56,099 nt of DNA from Nitrospira sp. UBA5698. GTDB lineage: Bacteria; Nitrospirota; Nitrospiria; Nitrospirales; Nitrospiraceae. A program made the position numbers and the translations under genes. Under the pieces are notes generated by a model, which was given only the letters and a program-made list of their open reading frames with translations, made no database searches and had not been told where the DNA came from. The stretch lies in assembly GCA_002420115.1 (NCBI GenBank), contig DIHK01000038.1, forward strand, positions 88,251 to 144,349, given 5' to 3'. Numbering within the stretch: the stretch's first letter is position 1; each line of letters starts with the position of its first letter. This document shows positions 8,136 through 15,299 of the stretch, in pieces.

Positions 8136-8154
8136 GTATATGGCAACCATATAC
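8136..8154. promoter_or_regulatory. brnTA operator palindrome
   Basis: A perfect inverted repeat, GTATATGG-CAA-CCATATAC (8-base arms, 3-base spacer), 16 bases before the brnT start. It covers the -10 element of the brnTA promoter, the classic place for an autorepressor such as BrnA. Confidence 0.7.
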
Positions 8155-8175
8155 TCGATGCCGCTGAACTGTCAA
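8148..8175 (-). promoter_or_regulatory. brnTA promoter, sigma-70 type
   Basis: Read on the minus strand: a perfect -35 TTGACA (8170-8175), a 16-base spacer, then TATATG as -10 (8148-8153). The -10 falls within the palindrome at 8136-8154. Confidence 0.65.
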
Positions 8176-8301
8176 TCACACACTGGGGATTCGGCCAGGA
8201 AAGAGTGATGTCCCGGCCGAGAGAGAGTGTCCGTCCTTGCAATCCAACATTGCACGGCATGATCTCGTCCTGAATGGAATATACTTGGCCTCAGCTAGTT
8301 T

Positions 8302-8742
8302 ATGAGCGCCGCGTACAATCTCCACCGCTTCCTCACCGCCCAAGCGCCCACCTACAACACAGTCCTCGCTGAGCTGCGGGCCGGAAGAAAATCCAGCCAC
8401 TGGATTTGGTTCATCTTTCCTCAGATCGCCGGTCTTGGCCACAGCGCAATGGCACAGCAATTCGCCATTGGCTCACTCGACGAGGCCAAGGCCTATCTCC
8501 AACACCCTGTCCTAGGTCCTCGACTCCGCGAATGCGCGCAGCTTGTTCTCGATGTGGAAGGACGCAGCGCTGAGGAGATCTTCGGGTATCCCGACTATCT
8601 CAAATTCCGATCCTGCATGACCTTGTTTTCAGCCGCCACCGACAACACCCTCTTCAACGACGCCCTGCTCAAATACTTCGACGGCCAACCCGACCAACTG
8701 ACTCTCGGCATCCTGGCACAGCAGTGTCTTAGGGCAGTATAG
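8302..8742 (+). CDS. DUF1810 family protein, copy 2
   Basis: A 146-residue paralogue of the 6840-7283 product. The central motifs ('RKSSHWIWFIFPQIAGLGHS', 'EAKAYLQHPVLG', 'EGRSAEEIFGYPD', 'KFRSCMTLF') are almost unchanged. By eye there are about 28 differences over 147 positions, including a one-codon deletion after MTLF and a different last six residues. Both copies look intact, so both may be expressed. This copy lies divergent from brnT; the two start codons are about 180 bases apart with the brnTA promoter between them. Confidence 0.85.
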   Translation: MSAAYNLHRFLTAQAPTYNTVLAELRAGRKSSHWIWFIFPQIAGLGHSAMAQQFAIGSLDEAKAYLQHPVLGPRLRECAQLVLDVEGRSAEEIFGYPDYLKFRSCMTLFSAATDNTLFNDALLKYFDGQPDQLTLGILAQQCLRAV

Positions 8743-8842
8743 AGGGACACCTGGCCGCGTCCTAACCCCCTTCAGAGAGTTACTTGATTTTTAGCCGAGT
8801 GGGGCTTAGCCTAGCACTAGTTGAACGACTTAGAGGATACTC

Positions 8843-9064
8843 ATGGCAAAGGTTACTCAATTTAAAATCGAGTTAGAACAAGAGGAAGATGGCCGCTGGA
8901 TCGGCGAGGTGCCATCACTGCCCGGCGTGATGGCCTATGGGCAAACGAAAGTTGCTGCCCTCGCGGCTGTCCAAGCCTTGGCTCTTCGTGCAATGGCCGA
9001 TCGCCTCGAACATGACGAGGCGGTACCTGAGGAGCTGCTAAACGTCTCGTTTATTGCGGCATGA
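8843..9064 (+). CDS. hicB: HicB-type antitoxin
   Basis: A 73-residue protein with the HicB fold: 'FKIELEQEEDGRWIGEVPSLPGVMAYGQT' is the degenerate RNase-H-like strand core (E-x-ED-G-x-W..PSLPG), followed by the helix 'VAALAAVQALALRAMADRLE'. It is a short HicB without a separate C-terminal DNA-binding domain. HicB neutralises HicA. The start has AGAGG upstream at 8831-8835. Its stop overlaps the hicA start by 4 bases (ATGA), which is typical of a coupled pair. The order here is antitoxin first. Confidence 0.85.
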   Translation: MAKVTQFKIELEQEEDGRWIGEVPSLPGVMAYGQTKVAALAAVQALALRAMADRLEHDEAVPEELLNVSFIAA

Positions 9065-9273
9065 GTCGTTGGCCGTCGACTCAAGCTTCTCGTGTTCTCT
9101 CCGGACTCCTCCGCATCGGTTGGCAGATCAAACGAACGACCGGTCCTCATAAAATTCTACAACGGACTGGATGGCCCGATGTCGTCTTTGCGTTTCACGA
9201 TCGCGACGAGATTGGTCCACGTATGTTGGCCCGCCTAGCCAAGGTGACAGGTCTTAAACCAGAAGACCTGTGA
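9061..9273 (+). CDS. hicA: HicA-type toxin (mRNA interferase)
   Basis: A 70-residue protein with the double-stranded-RNA-binding-like HicA fold: an N-terminal helix 'ASRVLSGLLRIGWQIKRTTGPHKIL' with the catalytic His in GPHKI (usually G-S-H-H), then 'FHDRDEIGPRMLARLAK'. HicA cuts mRNA to slow growth. The canonical Ser before His is Pro here and the second His is Lys, a variation seen across the family, so activity is likely but not certain. It is translationally coupled to hicB. Confidence 0.82.
   Translation: MSRWPSTQASRVLSGLLRIGWQIKRTTGPHKILQRTGWPDVVFAFHDRDEIGPRMLARLAKVTGLKPEDL
9247..9271 (+). terminator. Hairpin at the end of hicA
   Basis: Inverted repeat ACAGGTCTT / AAGACCTGT with a 7-base loop, spanning the last codons and the stop of hicA. 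It is followed by GAAAACAG, not a T-run, so it may protect the mRNA end more than terminate transcription. Confidence 0.35.
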
Positions 9274-9417
9274 AAACAGAGGCCGGTTCTCAGCACCACC
9301 TCTCTCATCAGCAGCGCATTTCTATCCTGCAACCAGCCTCCTCCTATAGATTGACAATCCTCGGTCCGGGACTTATCGTCCTCCACGCTGGACCTCGTCC
9401 ACATCGGAGACCACCAG

Positions 9418-10995
9418 ATGGAGAGTCCTTCCTCGTCAACCCCATCCTCCCCTGCTCAGAAGGCGCTTGATCGCATCGCGCTGCAGATGGCGTCGAGTCT
9501 AGACCTCCATGTCGTCCTTACCACCATCACACAAGGTCTCGTGGATGATCTTGACGCCGCCTTTGCCCGCATCTGGCTGCTCGGTCCTGGCGATCTCTGT
9601 ACCGGCTGTTATAAGGCCTCTGCCTGCAGAGACCACACCCAGTGTTTACATCTCAGGGCGAGCGCGGGACTCTATTCAACTCTCGATGGAGAATACCGCC
9701 GTATTCCGCTGGGGTCGCTGAAGATCGGCAAGATCGCCCAAGGTGCGGGGCCGATGCAGACGAACGACGTGCTCGGCGACGATCGACTCCCGAACAAACA
9801 ATGGATGAAAGACAACGGGCTCCAGTCCTTTGCCGGCTATCCCCTCGTCTTTCGCGGGGACGTGCTTGGCGTCATCGCGATGTTTGGACGACGCCCCTTG
9901 GCGGATGAGGAATGTGAACGGCTGGCCACGTTTGCCCATCAAGCAGCCACCGCAATCAAGAACGCCCAGCTCTTCGCCGAAGTCGAGCAACTCACCAACC
10001 GGCTTCAGGCTGAAAATGTGTACCTCCGAGAAGAGATCAAACTCGACCATCATTTCGATGAGATCATCGGTGAGAGCCAGGCGATGAAGGCTGTGTTGAG
10101 GAAGGTTGAACAAGTGGCTCCGACCGATTCAACCGTCTTGCTCTTGGGCGAAACCGGAACCGGCAAGGAGCTCATTGCTCGGGCCGTGCACGACCTCAGC
10201 CCCCGCAGCGCGAGACCTCTCGTACGCGTCAATTGCGGCGCGATCCCCGCCAATCTCGTCGAGAGCGAATTATTCGGACACGAGAAGGGTGCCTTCACCG
10301 GCGCGCTCGCCAAGCGAATCGGGCGCTTTGAACTGGCCGATGGCGGAACCATCTTTCTGGACGAGGTGGGTGAATTGCCGTTGGATGCACAGGTGAAACT
10401 CTTGCGCGTGCTCCAAGAACGGGAGTTCGAACGGATCGGCAGCGGCCGTTCCACAAAGGTGAATATCCGAGTGATCGCAGCGACGAATCGAGACCTCCCT
10501 GCCGCGGTGAAGGTCGGCTCATTCCGCTCCGATCTCCTCTACCGGCTCAACGTCTTCCCGATCGACCTGCCACCCTTGCGAAATCGGACATCGGATATTC
10601 CGCTCTTCGTGCGTACCTTTGCCGGACGATTGTCCAAGAAGTTTGGGAAACGACTCGATCAGATCTCCCAACAGACCATGGATCGCCTCATGCGCTACGC
10701 CTGGCCCGGCAATGTCCGCGAACTGGAGAATGTCATCGAACGGGCCGCGATCCTCTCACCAGGACCTGTCCTCCAGGTTGATGAGGTGCTCTTCCAATCG
10801 GATCAAGCAGTAGCCCCTGACACGTCACGCACGCTCGAAGAAGTTGAACGCGCCCATATCACCCTCGTACTACAAGAAGTTGATTGGGTGGTCGAAGGGA
10901 AGCAGGGCGCGGCGACGAGACTGGGCCTTCATCCCAATACGTTGCGATCCCGCATGCAGAAACTTGGCATCAAGAAACCACGTCCTTCCTCCTGA
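9418..10995 (+). CDS. Sigma-54-dependent activator with Cys-rich GAF domain
   Basis: A 525-residue enhancer-binding protein. Residues ~15-190 are a GAF sensor domain carrying four cysteines (61, 64, 70, 76; C-x2-C-x5-C-x5-C). Residues ~213-440 are the AAA+ domain: Walker A GETGTGKE (244-251), the sigma-54 contact loop GAFTGA (291-296), Walker B 'IFLDEVGELP' (~312-321) and an 'RLNVFPIDLPPLR' arginine region. The C-terminus (~475-525) is a Fis-type HTH with 'GAATRLGLHPNTLRSRM'. It opens sigma-54 promoters by ATP hydrolysis. An exact -24/-12 promoter and upstream dyads lie just after its stop, so its target is very likely the DsrE operon at 11250. The ligand is unknown; the Cys set suggests metal or redox sensing (inference). 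Confidence 0.88.
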   Translation: MESPSSSTPSSPAQKALDRIALQMASSLDLHVVLTTITQGLVDDLDAAFARIWLLGPGDLCTGCYKASACRDHTQCLHLRASAGLYSTLDGEYRRIPLGSLKIGKIAQGAGPMQTNDVLGDDRLPNKQWMKDNGLQSFAGYPLVFRGDVLGVIAMFGRRPLADEECERLATFAHQAATAIKNAQLFAEVEQLTNRLQAENVYLREEIKLDHHFDEIIGESQAMKAVLRKVEQVAPTDSTVLLLGETGTGKELIARAVHDLSPRSARPLVRVNCGAIPANLVESELFGHEKGAFTGALAKRIGRFELADGGTIFLDEVGELPLDAQVKLLRVLQEREFERIGSGRSTKVNIRVIAATNRDLPAAVKVGSFRSDLLYRLNVFPIDLPPLRNRTSDIPLFVRTFAGRLSKKFGKRLDQISQQTMDRLMRYAWPGNVRELENVIERAAILSPGPVLQVDEVLFQSDQAVAPDTSRTLEEVERAHITLVLQEVDWVVEGKQGAATRLGLHPNTLRSRMQKLGIKKPRPSS

Positions 10996-11022
10996 TCACA
11001 CATCCGACAGACTTCCTCTGAT

Positions 11023-11049
11023 ATATCGTGGAGCCACGAGATATCGTGG
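11023..11049 (+). promoter_or_regulatory. Upstream activator sites for the sigma-54 promoter
   Basis: ATATCGTGG occurs at 11023-11031 and again at 11041-11049, and TCGTGG-AG-CCACGA (11026-11039) is a perfect dyad. The block lies 100-126 bases before the -24 element, the usual enhancer distance for Fis-HTH activators. Confidence 0.6.
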
Positions 11050-11148
11050 TATTGCCCGTCCCTCTTTTGACATCACTTCGAATCTTTCTCGCATCTAACT
11101 CCTGATCTGTTCAGCAGTTTCTCCGTTTTCGTCGATGATGACGCGCCA

Positions 11149-11163
11149 TGGCACCCACCTTGC
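11149..11163 (+). promoter_or_regulatory. Sigma-54 promoter (-24/-12)
   Basis: TGGCAC-ccacc-TTGC, an exact match to the consensus TGGCAC-N5-TTGC with correct spacing. Transcription should start near 11175, about 75 bases before the DsrE start codon. Confidence 0.85.
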
Positions 11164-11249
11164 CATATCAGTTCAGCACGATGGCGATTCACATACAAAA
11201 GCCCATCACAAACCGTGTATCAAGACCGCTTAACCATCAAGGAGGATCC

Positions 11250-11624
11250 ATGAAAACCGCAATCATTGTGATGTCAGACCCGAAGAATGGTTCAGAAGAA
11301 GCCCTAGGGCGGGTCTTTAATGCGCTAGCGTTGGCGGCGGAGTGCAAGCAGAAGGGTGATGAAGTCGCTGTCGTCTTCAACGGCACCGGCACCCGTTGGC
11401 CGGCGGAACTCACCAAACTCTCGCATCCCGCCAATGGACTCTACAACGCCGTACGCGATGTTGTGCAAGGCGCATCTTGCGGCTGCGCGGATGTCTTTGG
11501 CGCGAAAGAAAGCGTGGAATCGTGCGGCGTCCCGCTCAAGAAGGACCATGCACTGGCTGGTACGTCGGGTCTGTTGAGCTTGCGCCGATATGTCAGTGAA
11601 GGTTGGAACACGGTCGTATTCTGA
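11250..11624 (+). CDS. DsrE-family protein
   Basis: A 124-residue protein with the DsrE/DsrF-like fold: 'KTAIIVMSDPKNGSEEALGRVFNALALAAECKQKGDEVAVVFNG' in pieces gives the alternating strand-helix start, and a CGC pair (GASCGCADVFGA) and a further Cys (VESCGVPL) follow. DsrE-type proteins relay sulfur or act in redox chemistry through one conserved Cys. The ATG at 11250 is chosen because GGAGG stands at 11241-11245; an in-frame upstream start at 11148 overlaps the sigma-54 promoter and cannot be used from it. It is the first gene of the sigma-54 operon. Confidence 0.8.
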   Translation: MKTAIIVMSDPKNGSEEALGRVFNALALAAECKQKGDEVAVVFNGTGTRWPAELTKLSHPANGLYNAVRDVVQGASCGCADVFGAKESVESCGVPLKKDHALAGTSGLLSLRRYVSEGWNTVVF

Positions 11625-11644
11625 CAGCACGAATAGGAAAGAGA

Positions 11645-11678
11645 TCAGCCTGGCAACGGTTATCCGTTGCCAGGCTGA
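11645..11678 (+). other. Strong intercistronic hairpin
   Basis: A perfect 15-base inverted repeat (arms 11645-11659 and 11664-11678) with loop TTAT, 20 bases after the DsrE stop. No T-run follows, so full termination is unlikely. It could stop exonuclease decay and raise DsrE expression over the downstream genes. Confidence 0.6.
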
Positions 11679-11697
11679 CTCGATGGAGGGTGAGCCG

Positions 11698-12297
11698 ATG
11701 GCGATGAAATATCTCGACACCATGATGACCGAGTCGGTGCTTCGCGCCCAGCAGCAGTACTATGGCCATGCGGCGAATATCACGGGTGCGCCTGAGCGCG
11801 ATCTCCTGGGGGAAGGAGAGGCTGAGTTTCTCGCAGCTAGAGATAGTTTCTACCTGGGCACGGTGAGCGAAACCGGCTGGCCCTATGTCCAGCATCGCGG
11901 AGGGCCAAGGGGGGTTCTGCGCTTGCTCAATCCCTCAACATTGGTCTTTGCGGACTATCAAGGGAACCGACAACTCTTGAGCACAGGCAACCTGTCCGTG
12001 GACAATCGTGTCTCCCTCTTTCTGATGGACTACCCGAATCGGGCCAGGCTGAAAATCCTCGGCCATGCGAGGGTGGAAGATGCCCGGTTACATCCAGACC
12101 TTGCGGCACAACTCGCCAACCCAGTCATGAAAGCACGAGTGGAACGCATCGTCTTCATCGACGTGCGGTCGTTCGACTGGAATTGTCCGAAGTACATCAC
12201 ACCACGATACTCGCTCGAAGAGGTCGAAGAGCTGGTGGGCCCGTTGAAAGCCAGAATCGCCGAACTCGAGGCTCAGCTGCCTCTGCGAAAATCATAA
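11698..12297 (+). CDS. Pyridoxamine 5'-phosphate oxidase-fold flavoprotein
   Basis: About 199 residues. The split-barrel core is visible: 'FLAARDSFYLGTVSETGWPYVQHRGGPRGVLRLL', 'LVFADYQGNRQLLSTGNL', 'VSLFLMDYPNRARLKILGHARV' and 'ERIVFIDVRSFDWNCPKYITPRY', the pattern of the COG3576-like PNPOx-fold proteins that bind FMN. The C-terminal ~30 residues form a short coiled coil. Its substrate is unknown; likely an FMN-linked redox or binding protein. Start at 11698: GGAGGG at 11685-11690 gives a 7-base spacing, better than 11590, which lies before the hairpin. Second gene of the sigma-54 operon. Confidence 0.8.
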   Translation: MAMKYLDTMMTESVLRAQQQYYGHAANITGAPERDLLGEGEAEFLAARDSFYLGTVSETGWPYVQHRGGPRGVLRLLNPSTLVFADYQGNRQLLSTGNLSVDNRVSLFLMDYPNRARLKILGHARVEDARLHPDLAAQLANPVMKARVERIVFIDVRSFDWNCPKYITPRYSLEEVEELVGPLKARIAELEAQLPLRKS

Positions 12298-12358
12298 AGA
12301 CTTCGGCGATTCAGTAGTAGCACCATTTAACGCCCTCAGGCATAAAGGAGCAATCATC

Positions 12359-12718
12359 ATGAGCACGTCAGTGAAGGACACGTTGGAGGAAATGTTGGGC
12401 ATTTTGAAGCAGGGTCAAATGACTGAAGGTCAGAAGATCTACTTTGCGGACTCGGTCGTAACACAGGAAGGCAATCAGGCACCGCTCGTGGGAAAACAGG
12501 CCGCCATTGAGCGACTGGACAAATTTAGAGAGACGATTGGGGTGGCCGCCTTTGTCAGCTATACCATCGGCACCGTGGCTGTTTCTGGGAATACCAGCTT
12601 CTACGACTCTGTGCTGACCGTAAAATTGAAGAATGGGCAAACGATCAGCCTAGAACAAGTCGTCAAAACGGACTGGCTGGACGGTTTGATCATTAAAGAA
12701 CGGTATTATCATAGCTAA
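12359..12718 (+). CDS. NTF2/SnoaL-like small protein
   Basis: A 119-residue cone-shaped (NTF2-like) protein: helices 'VKDTLEEMLGILKQG', 'GKQAAIERLDKFRETIG', then strands 'FVSYTIGTVAVSGNTSFYDSVLTVKLKNGQTISLEQVVKTDW'. No catalytic set can be assigned. The start has AAAGGAG upstream (12346-12352). It is the third gene of the same-strand run, 61 bases after the flavoprotein gene, so it is probably co-transcribed. Confidence 0.7.
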   Translation: MSTSVKDTLEEMLGILKQGQMTEGQKIYFADSVVTQEGNQAPLVGKQAAIERLDKFRETIGVAAFVSYTIGTVAVSGNTSFYDSVLTVKLKNGQTISLEQVVKTDWLDGLIIKERYYHS

Positions 12719-12731
12719 AGATCTGCAGTGA

Positions 12732-12772
12732 GAGGGCGGGAGCCAACGGCGATTCCATTCGCGCCCGCCCTC
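12732..12772 (+). other. Intercistronic hairpin
   Basis: GAGGGCGGG (12732-12740) pairs with CCCGCCCTC (12764-12772) around a 23-base loop that itself contains a small GCG/CGC dyad. It lies between the NTF2-like and DUF1348 genes and has no T-run, so it is more a stability or attenuation element than a terminator. Confidence 0.5.
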
Positions 12773-12798
12773 AATCCCAACGGAGAGGGTCCGCCATC

Positions 12799-13278
12799 AT
12801 GAATAGTCTCGAACAGCCTCGGGCTCCGTTACCCCCATTCACCATGGAATCTGCGATCCAGAAAGTACGAATGGCTGAAGACGCATGGAATAGGCGAGAC
12901 CCCGAGCGAGTCTCGCTGGCCTACAGTGCCGATAGTCAGTGGCGAAATCGTTCAGAGTTCCTAACAGGCCGAGACGCTATCGTTCAGTTCTTAACTCGCA
13001 AGTGGCGCCACGAGATGGACTACCGCTTGATCAAAGAACTGTGGGCGTACCACGATAACCGCATCGCCGTGAGGTTTGCGTATGAATGGCGCGACGATTC
13101 AGGGAATTGGTTCCGATCTTATGGCAATGAAAACTGGGAGTTTGCTGACAATGGTCTGATGCGACGGCGTCTCGCGAGTATCAACGACCTTTCTATCAAG
13201 GAATCTGAGCGGAAGTACCACTGGCCGTTGGGCCGGCGTCCTGACAGCCACCCGTCGCTCACGGAATTGGGCTTATGA
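12799..13278 (+). CDS. DUF1348 family NTF2-like protein
   Basis: A 159-residue protein with the DUF1348 core: 'KVRMAEDAWNRRDPERVSLAYS', 'DSQWRNRSEFLTGRDAIVQFLTRKW', 'YRLIKELWAYHDNRIAVRFAYEW', 'NENWEFADNGLMRRRLASIND' and 'RKYHWPLGRRPDSHP'. All family blocks are present, so it is full length. Members have an NTF2 fold and no settled enzymatic role. It is last in the presumed sigma-54 operon, with GGAGAGG just upstream (12781-12787). A hairpin at 13352-13378 follows. Confidence 0.85.
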   Translation: MNSLEQPRAPLPPFTMESAIQKVRMAEDAWNRRDPERVSLAYSADSQWRNRSEFLTGRDAIVQFLTRKWRHEMDYRLIKELWAYHDNRIAVRFAYEWRDDSGNWFRSYGNENWEFADNGLMRRRLASINDLSIKESERKYHWPLGRRPDSHPSLTELGL

Positions 13279-13351
13279 CGATATCGTGAGAAGAAATAGA
13301 CTCCGCAAGGGCCTATCTGGCAGGAGAGTACGGCACCTGGAAGGTTGGAAT

Positions 13352-13378
13352 GGTTGGCGCGTCATGGCCGCGCCAACC
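13352..13378. terminator. Bidirectional terminator-like hairpin
   Basis: GGTTGGCGCG (13352-13361) and CGCGCCAACC (13369-13378), a 10-base GC-rich stem with a 7-base loop, placed between two converging genes. No T-run follows on either strand. Confidence 0.5.
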
Positions 13379-13405
13379 TCTACATGAGGAAACAATTTTG
13401 AGATA

Positions 13406-13663
13406 CTACTTGCCGGTGACGGCGTCTTTGAGCTTCTTCCCCTCGTCCTTCATTTCTCCCGCATTCTTCATGGCATCCTGAGCTTTCAGGTCCTTCGCGC
13501 TCTGTGCGGTCTCTCCACCCTCTTTCTTCACGTTCTCCGCTTGACCTTTCACCGTCTCAACCTTTTGCTTCATGGCACCCATGTCGACTGCCCAGGCTGA
13601 CTGACTCAGACCACATATGACGACTGTTAACACTGCGCCCACTAAGACCGCTTTCTGTTTCAT
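13406..13663 (-). CDS. Small exported Lys/Glu-rich helical protein
   Basis: 85 residues from the ATG at 13663, which has AAAGGAAA upstream; an earlier in-frame start at 13696 has no such site. A signal peptide is clear: 'MKQKAVLVGAVLTVVICGLS' followed by QSAWA. The mature ~60 residues are charged, low-complexity and helical ('KQKVETVKGQAENVKKEGGE'), with no Cys. This resembles small periplasmic stress or spacer proteins, but I do not recognise a family. It follows the OmpA lipoprotein gene across a hairpin. Confidence 0.65.
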   Translation of the reverse strand: MKQKAVLVGAVLTVVICGLSQSAWAVDMGAMKQKVETVKGQAENVKKEGGETAQSAKDLKAQDAMKNAGEMKDEGKKLKDAVTGK

Positions 13664-13703
13664 GGTTGATTTCCTTTCAGGCGAATCACATATCATGGCG
13701 GAA

Positions 13704-13728
13704 GGAGCGGCGATATCTTCGCCGCTCC
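13704..13728 (-). terminator. Hairpin after the OmpA-type lipoprotein gene
   Basis: GGAGCGGCGA / TCGCCGCTCC, a 10-base stem with a 5-base loop, 17 bases past the stop at 13746 on the minus strand. It is followed on that strand by TTCCGCC, so termination is likely partial. Confidence 0.5.
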
Positions 13729-13745
13729 CCTAAAATGTCACACAC

Positions 13746-14759
13746 CTACTTGGTCACGCTGATTTCAACTCGACGATTTTTTGCCCGTCCCTCACTGGTC
13801 GCGTTGGACATCACCGGCTTGGTTTCGGCAGCTCCCATTGAGTGAGCGCCTGCAAACCCACCATCCGCCAACGCTTGCGCGGCGTTCGCTGCACGCGCTT
13901 CGGACAATTCCTTATTGGACGGGAACTTCTTTTTCAGTGCACCGAGAATCGGTCGATTGTCGGTATGCCCTTCGACGTGAACCTGATACTCCGGGAAATC
14001 CTTCAGAACGGACCCAACCTGCTTAAGCGCATCCGCTCCTGCGGGCTTGAGCTGGTCCTCACCAGACCCGAATAAATAGCCTGACGCAAGATTGATCAGC
14101 AATCGCTCGTTATTCAGATCGACGGTAATATGTTTCTGGTCGATTTGCGGTTTCAGCGCCCGAATCAGTCCGCGCTCTGCCTGCTTCAATTTAGCCATTT
14201 CTGCAGAGAGGTCCCTGTCTCGATCGCCTAACTGGGCCTCAAGATCAGAGATACGCTGCTTTGCCGCAGAAAGGTCGGTCGCCAGTCGATCGCTATCCCC
14301 CAATTGTTGCCTGGCTGCTGCCAATTCAGCTGCGAGACGATCTCTTTCGCTCTGTAACTGCCCCATATCGCCTCTGGCTGCCGAGAGCTGACTCGAGAGC
14401 GCATCATGATCACCAGCTCCGGAACGCAGATGGGCTATCTCATGATCACGATCAGCGAGTTGCCGTTCTAGCTCACTGACCCGGCTGCTCAGCGCTCCAT
14501 TCTGTCGTCGTGCGGCCTCAAGTTCATCCGCCAACCGTTGACGCTCCCGCTCAAGAGCCGCGAGACGGTCAGCCATTGGATCCGAGACCACTGCCTTCGC
14601 AGTTGACGGACATCCGCTGCCTTGATGATAGCCATACCATTTCTTGTCGATGCAGACGGTCGGTTGTTTGATATAGGACGACGGATGATTGGGCATCGCT
14701 GAACAACCAGCGAGGACAACCAACCCAGTCAATACAGTCACGGTTTTGATAGCTCCCAT
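13746..14759 (-). CDS. OmpA-domain coiled-coil lipoprotein
   Basis: 337 residues from the ATG at 14759 (AAGGAG upstream; the earlier start at 14801 lacks one and would spoil the signal). The lipobox is LVVLAGC, so the protein is lipid-anchored. Residues ~60-190 form a long coiled coil ('DRLAALERERQRLADELEAA'). The C-terminal ~120 residues are an OmpA peptidoglycan-binding domain: 'YLFGSGEDQLKPAG', 'VHVEGHTDNRPI', 'LSEARAANAAQAL', 'RAKNRRVEI'. It would tie the outer or inner membrane to the cell wall across the periplasm. It lies next to mscL and a DUF481 gene, an envelope cluster. Confidence 0.85.
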   Translation of the reverse strand: MGAIKTVTVLTGLVVLAGCSAMPNHPSSYIKQPTVCIDKKWYGYHQGSGCPSTAKAVVSDPMADRLAALERERQRLADELEAARRQNGALSSRVSELERQLADRDHEIAHLRSGAGDHDALSSQLSAARGDMGQLQSERDRLAAELAAARQQLGDSDRLATDLSAAKQRISDLEAQLGDRDRDLSAEMAKLKQAERGLIRALKPQIDQKHITVDLNNERLLINLASGYLFGSGEDQLKPAGADALKQVGSVLKDFPEYQVHVEGHTDNRPILGALKKKFPSNKELSEARAANAAQALADGGFAGAHSMGAAETKPVMSNATSEGRAKNRRVEISVTK

Positions 14760-14830
14760 AGTGGTCTCCTTATTCCCCGATCTGCGAGACAGATACCTCA
14801 CATGATCGAGCTATGACGGTTGAACCGACC

Positions 14831-15250
14831 TTAGTGACGATTCTTGAGCAAATCACGGATCTCCATCAACAATTTCTCTTCGTTGGTCGGTTCCGGTGGT
14901 GCAGCCGGAGGTGGTGGGGCCTCTTTTTTAAACCGGTTCACCTGTTTGACCAACAGGAAAATGACGAACGCGATGATCAGGAAATCAAACACACTTTGCA
15001 GAAAGACGCCGTAATTCAACGTCGGCGCCCCCGCAGCTTTGGCTGCCGCCAAGGACGGTGGTGCCGTACGGGACAAATCGATGAACAGACTAGAAAAATC
15101 CACTTTGCCCATCATCAATCCAATCGGCGGCATCAGAACATCGCTGACCATAGACGACACGATCTTTCCGAACGCCCCACCAATAATCACACCAATCGCC
15201 ATATCCAGGACATTGCCCTTCATGGCGAATTCTTTGAATTCCTTTAACAT
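14831..15250 (-). CDS. mscL: Large-conductance mechanosensitive channel
   Basis: A 139-residue MscL. N-terminal 'EFKEFAMKGNVLDMAIGVIIGGAFGKIVSS' is the amphipathic S1 helix and pore-lining TM1 with its glycine pattern. TM2 is 'FLQSVFDFLIIAFVIFLLVKQVNR', followed by a proline-rich linker (PPPPAAPPEP) and the C-terminal helix 'EEKLLMEIRDLLK'. The periplasmic loop is typical in length. It opens under membrane tension on osmotic downshift to release solutes. The start has a strong GGAGGAGG. Confidence 0.95.
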   Translation of the reverse strand: MLKEFKEFAMKGNVLDMAIGVIIGGAFGKIVSSMVSDVLMPPIGLMMGKVDFSSLFIDLSRTAPPSLAAAKAAGAPTLNYGVFLQSVFDFLIIAFVIFLLVKQVNRFKKEAPPPPAAPPEPTNEEKLLMEIRDLLKNRH

Positions 15251-15299
15251 GATGTCCTCCTCCTCAACGAAATCATTGATCTACCACCCCACAGGAACG

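Noticed and set aside
11148..11249. Upstream start of the DsrE frame
   Set aside because: That ATG lies within the -24 element of the sigma-54 promoter and could not be on the transcript; the ATG at 11250 has GGAGG at the right spacing.
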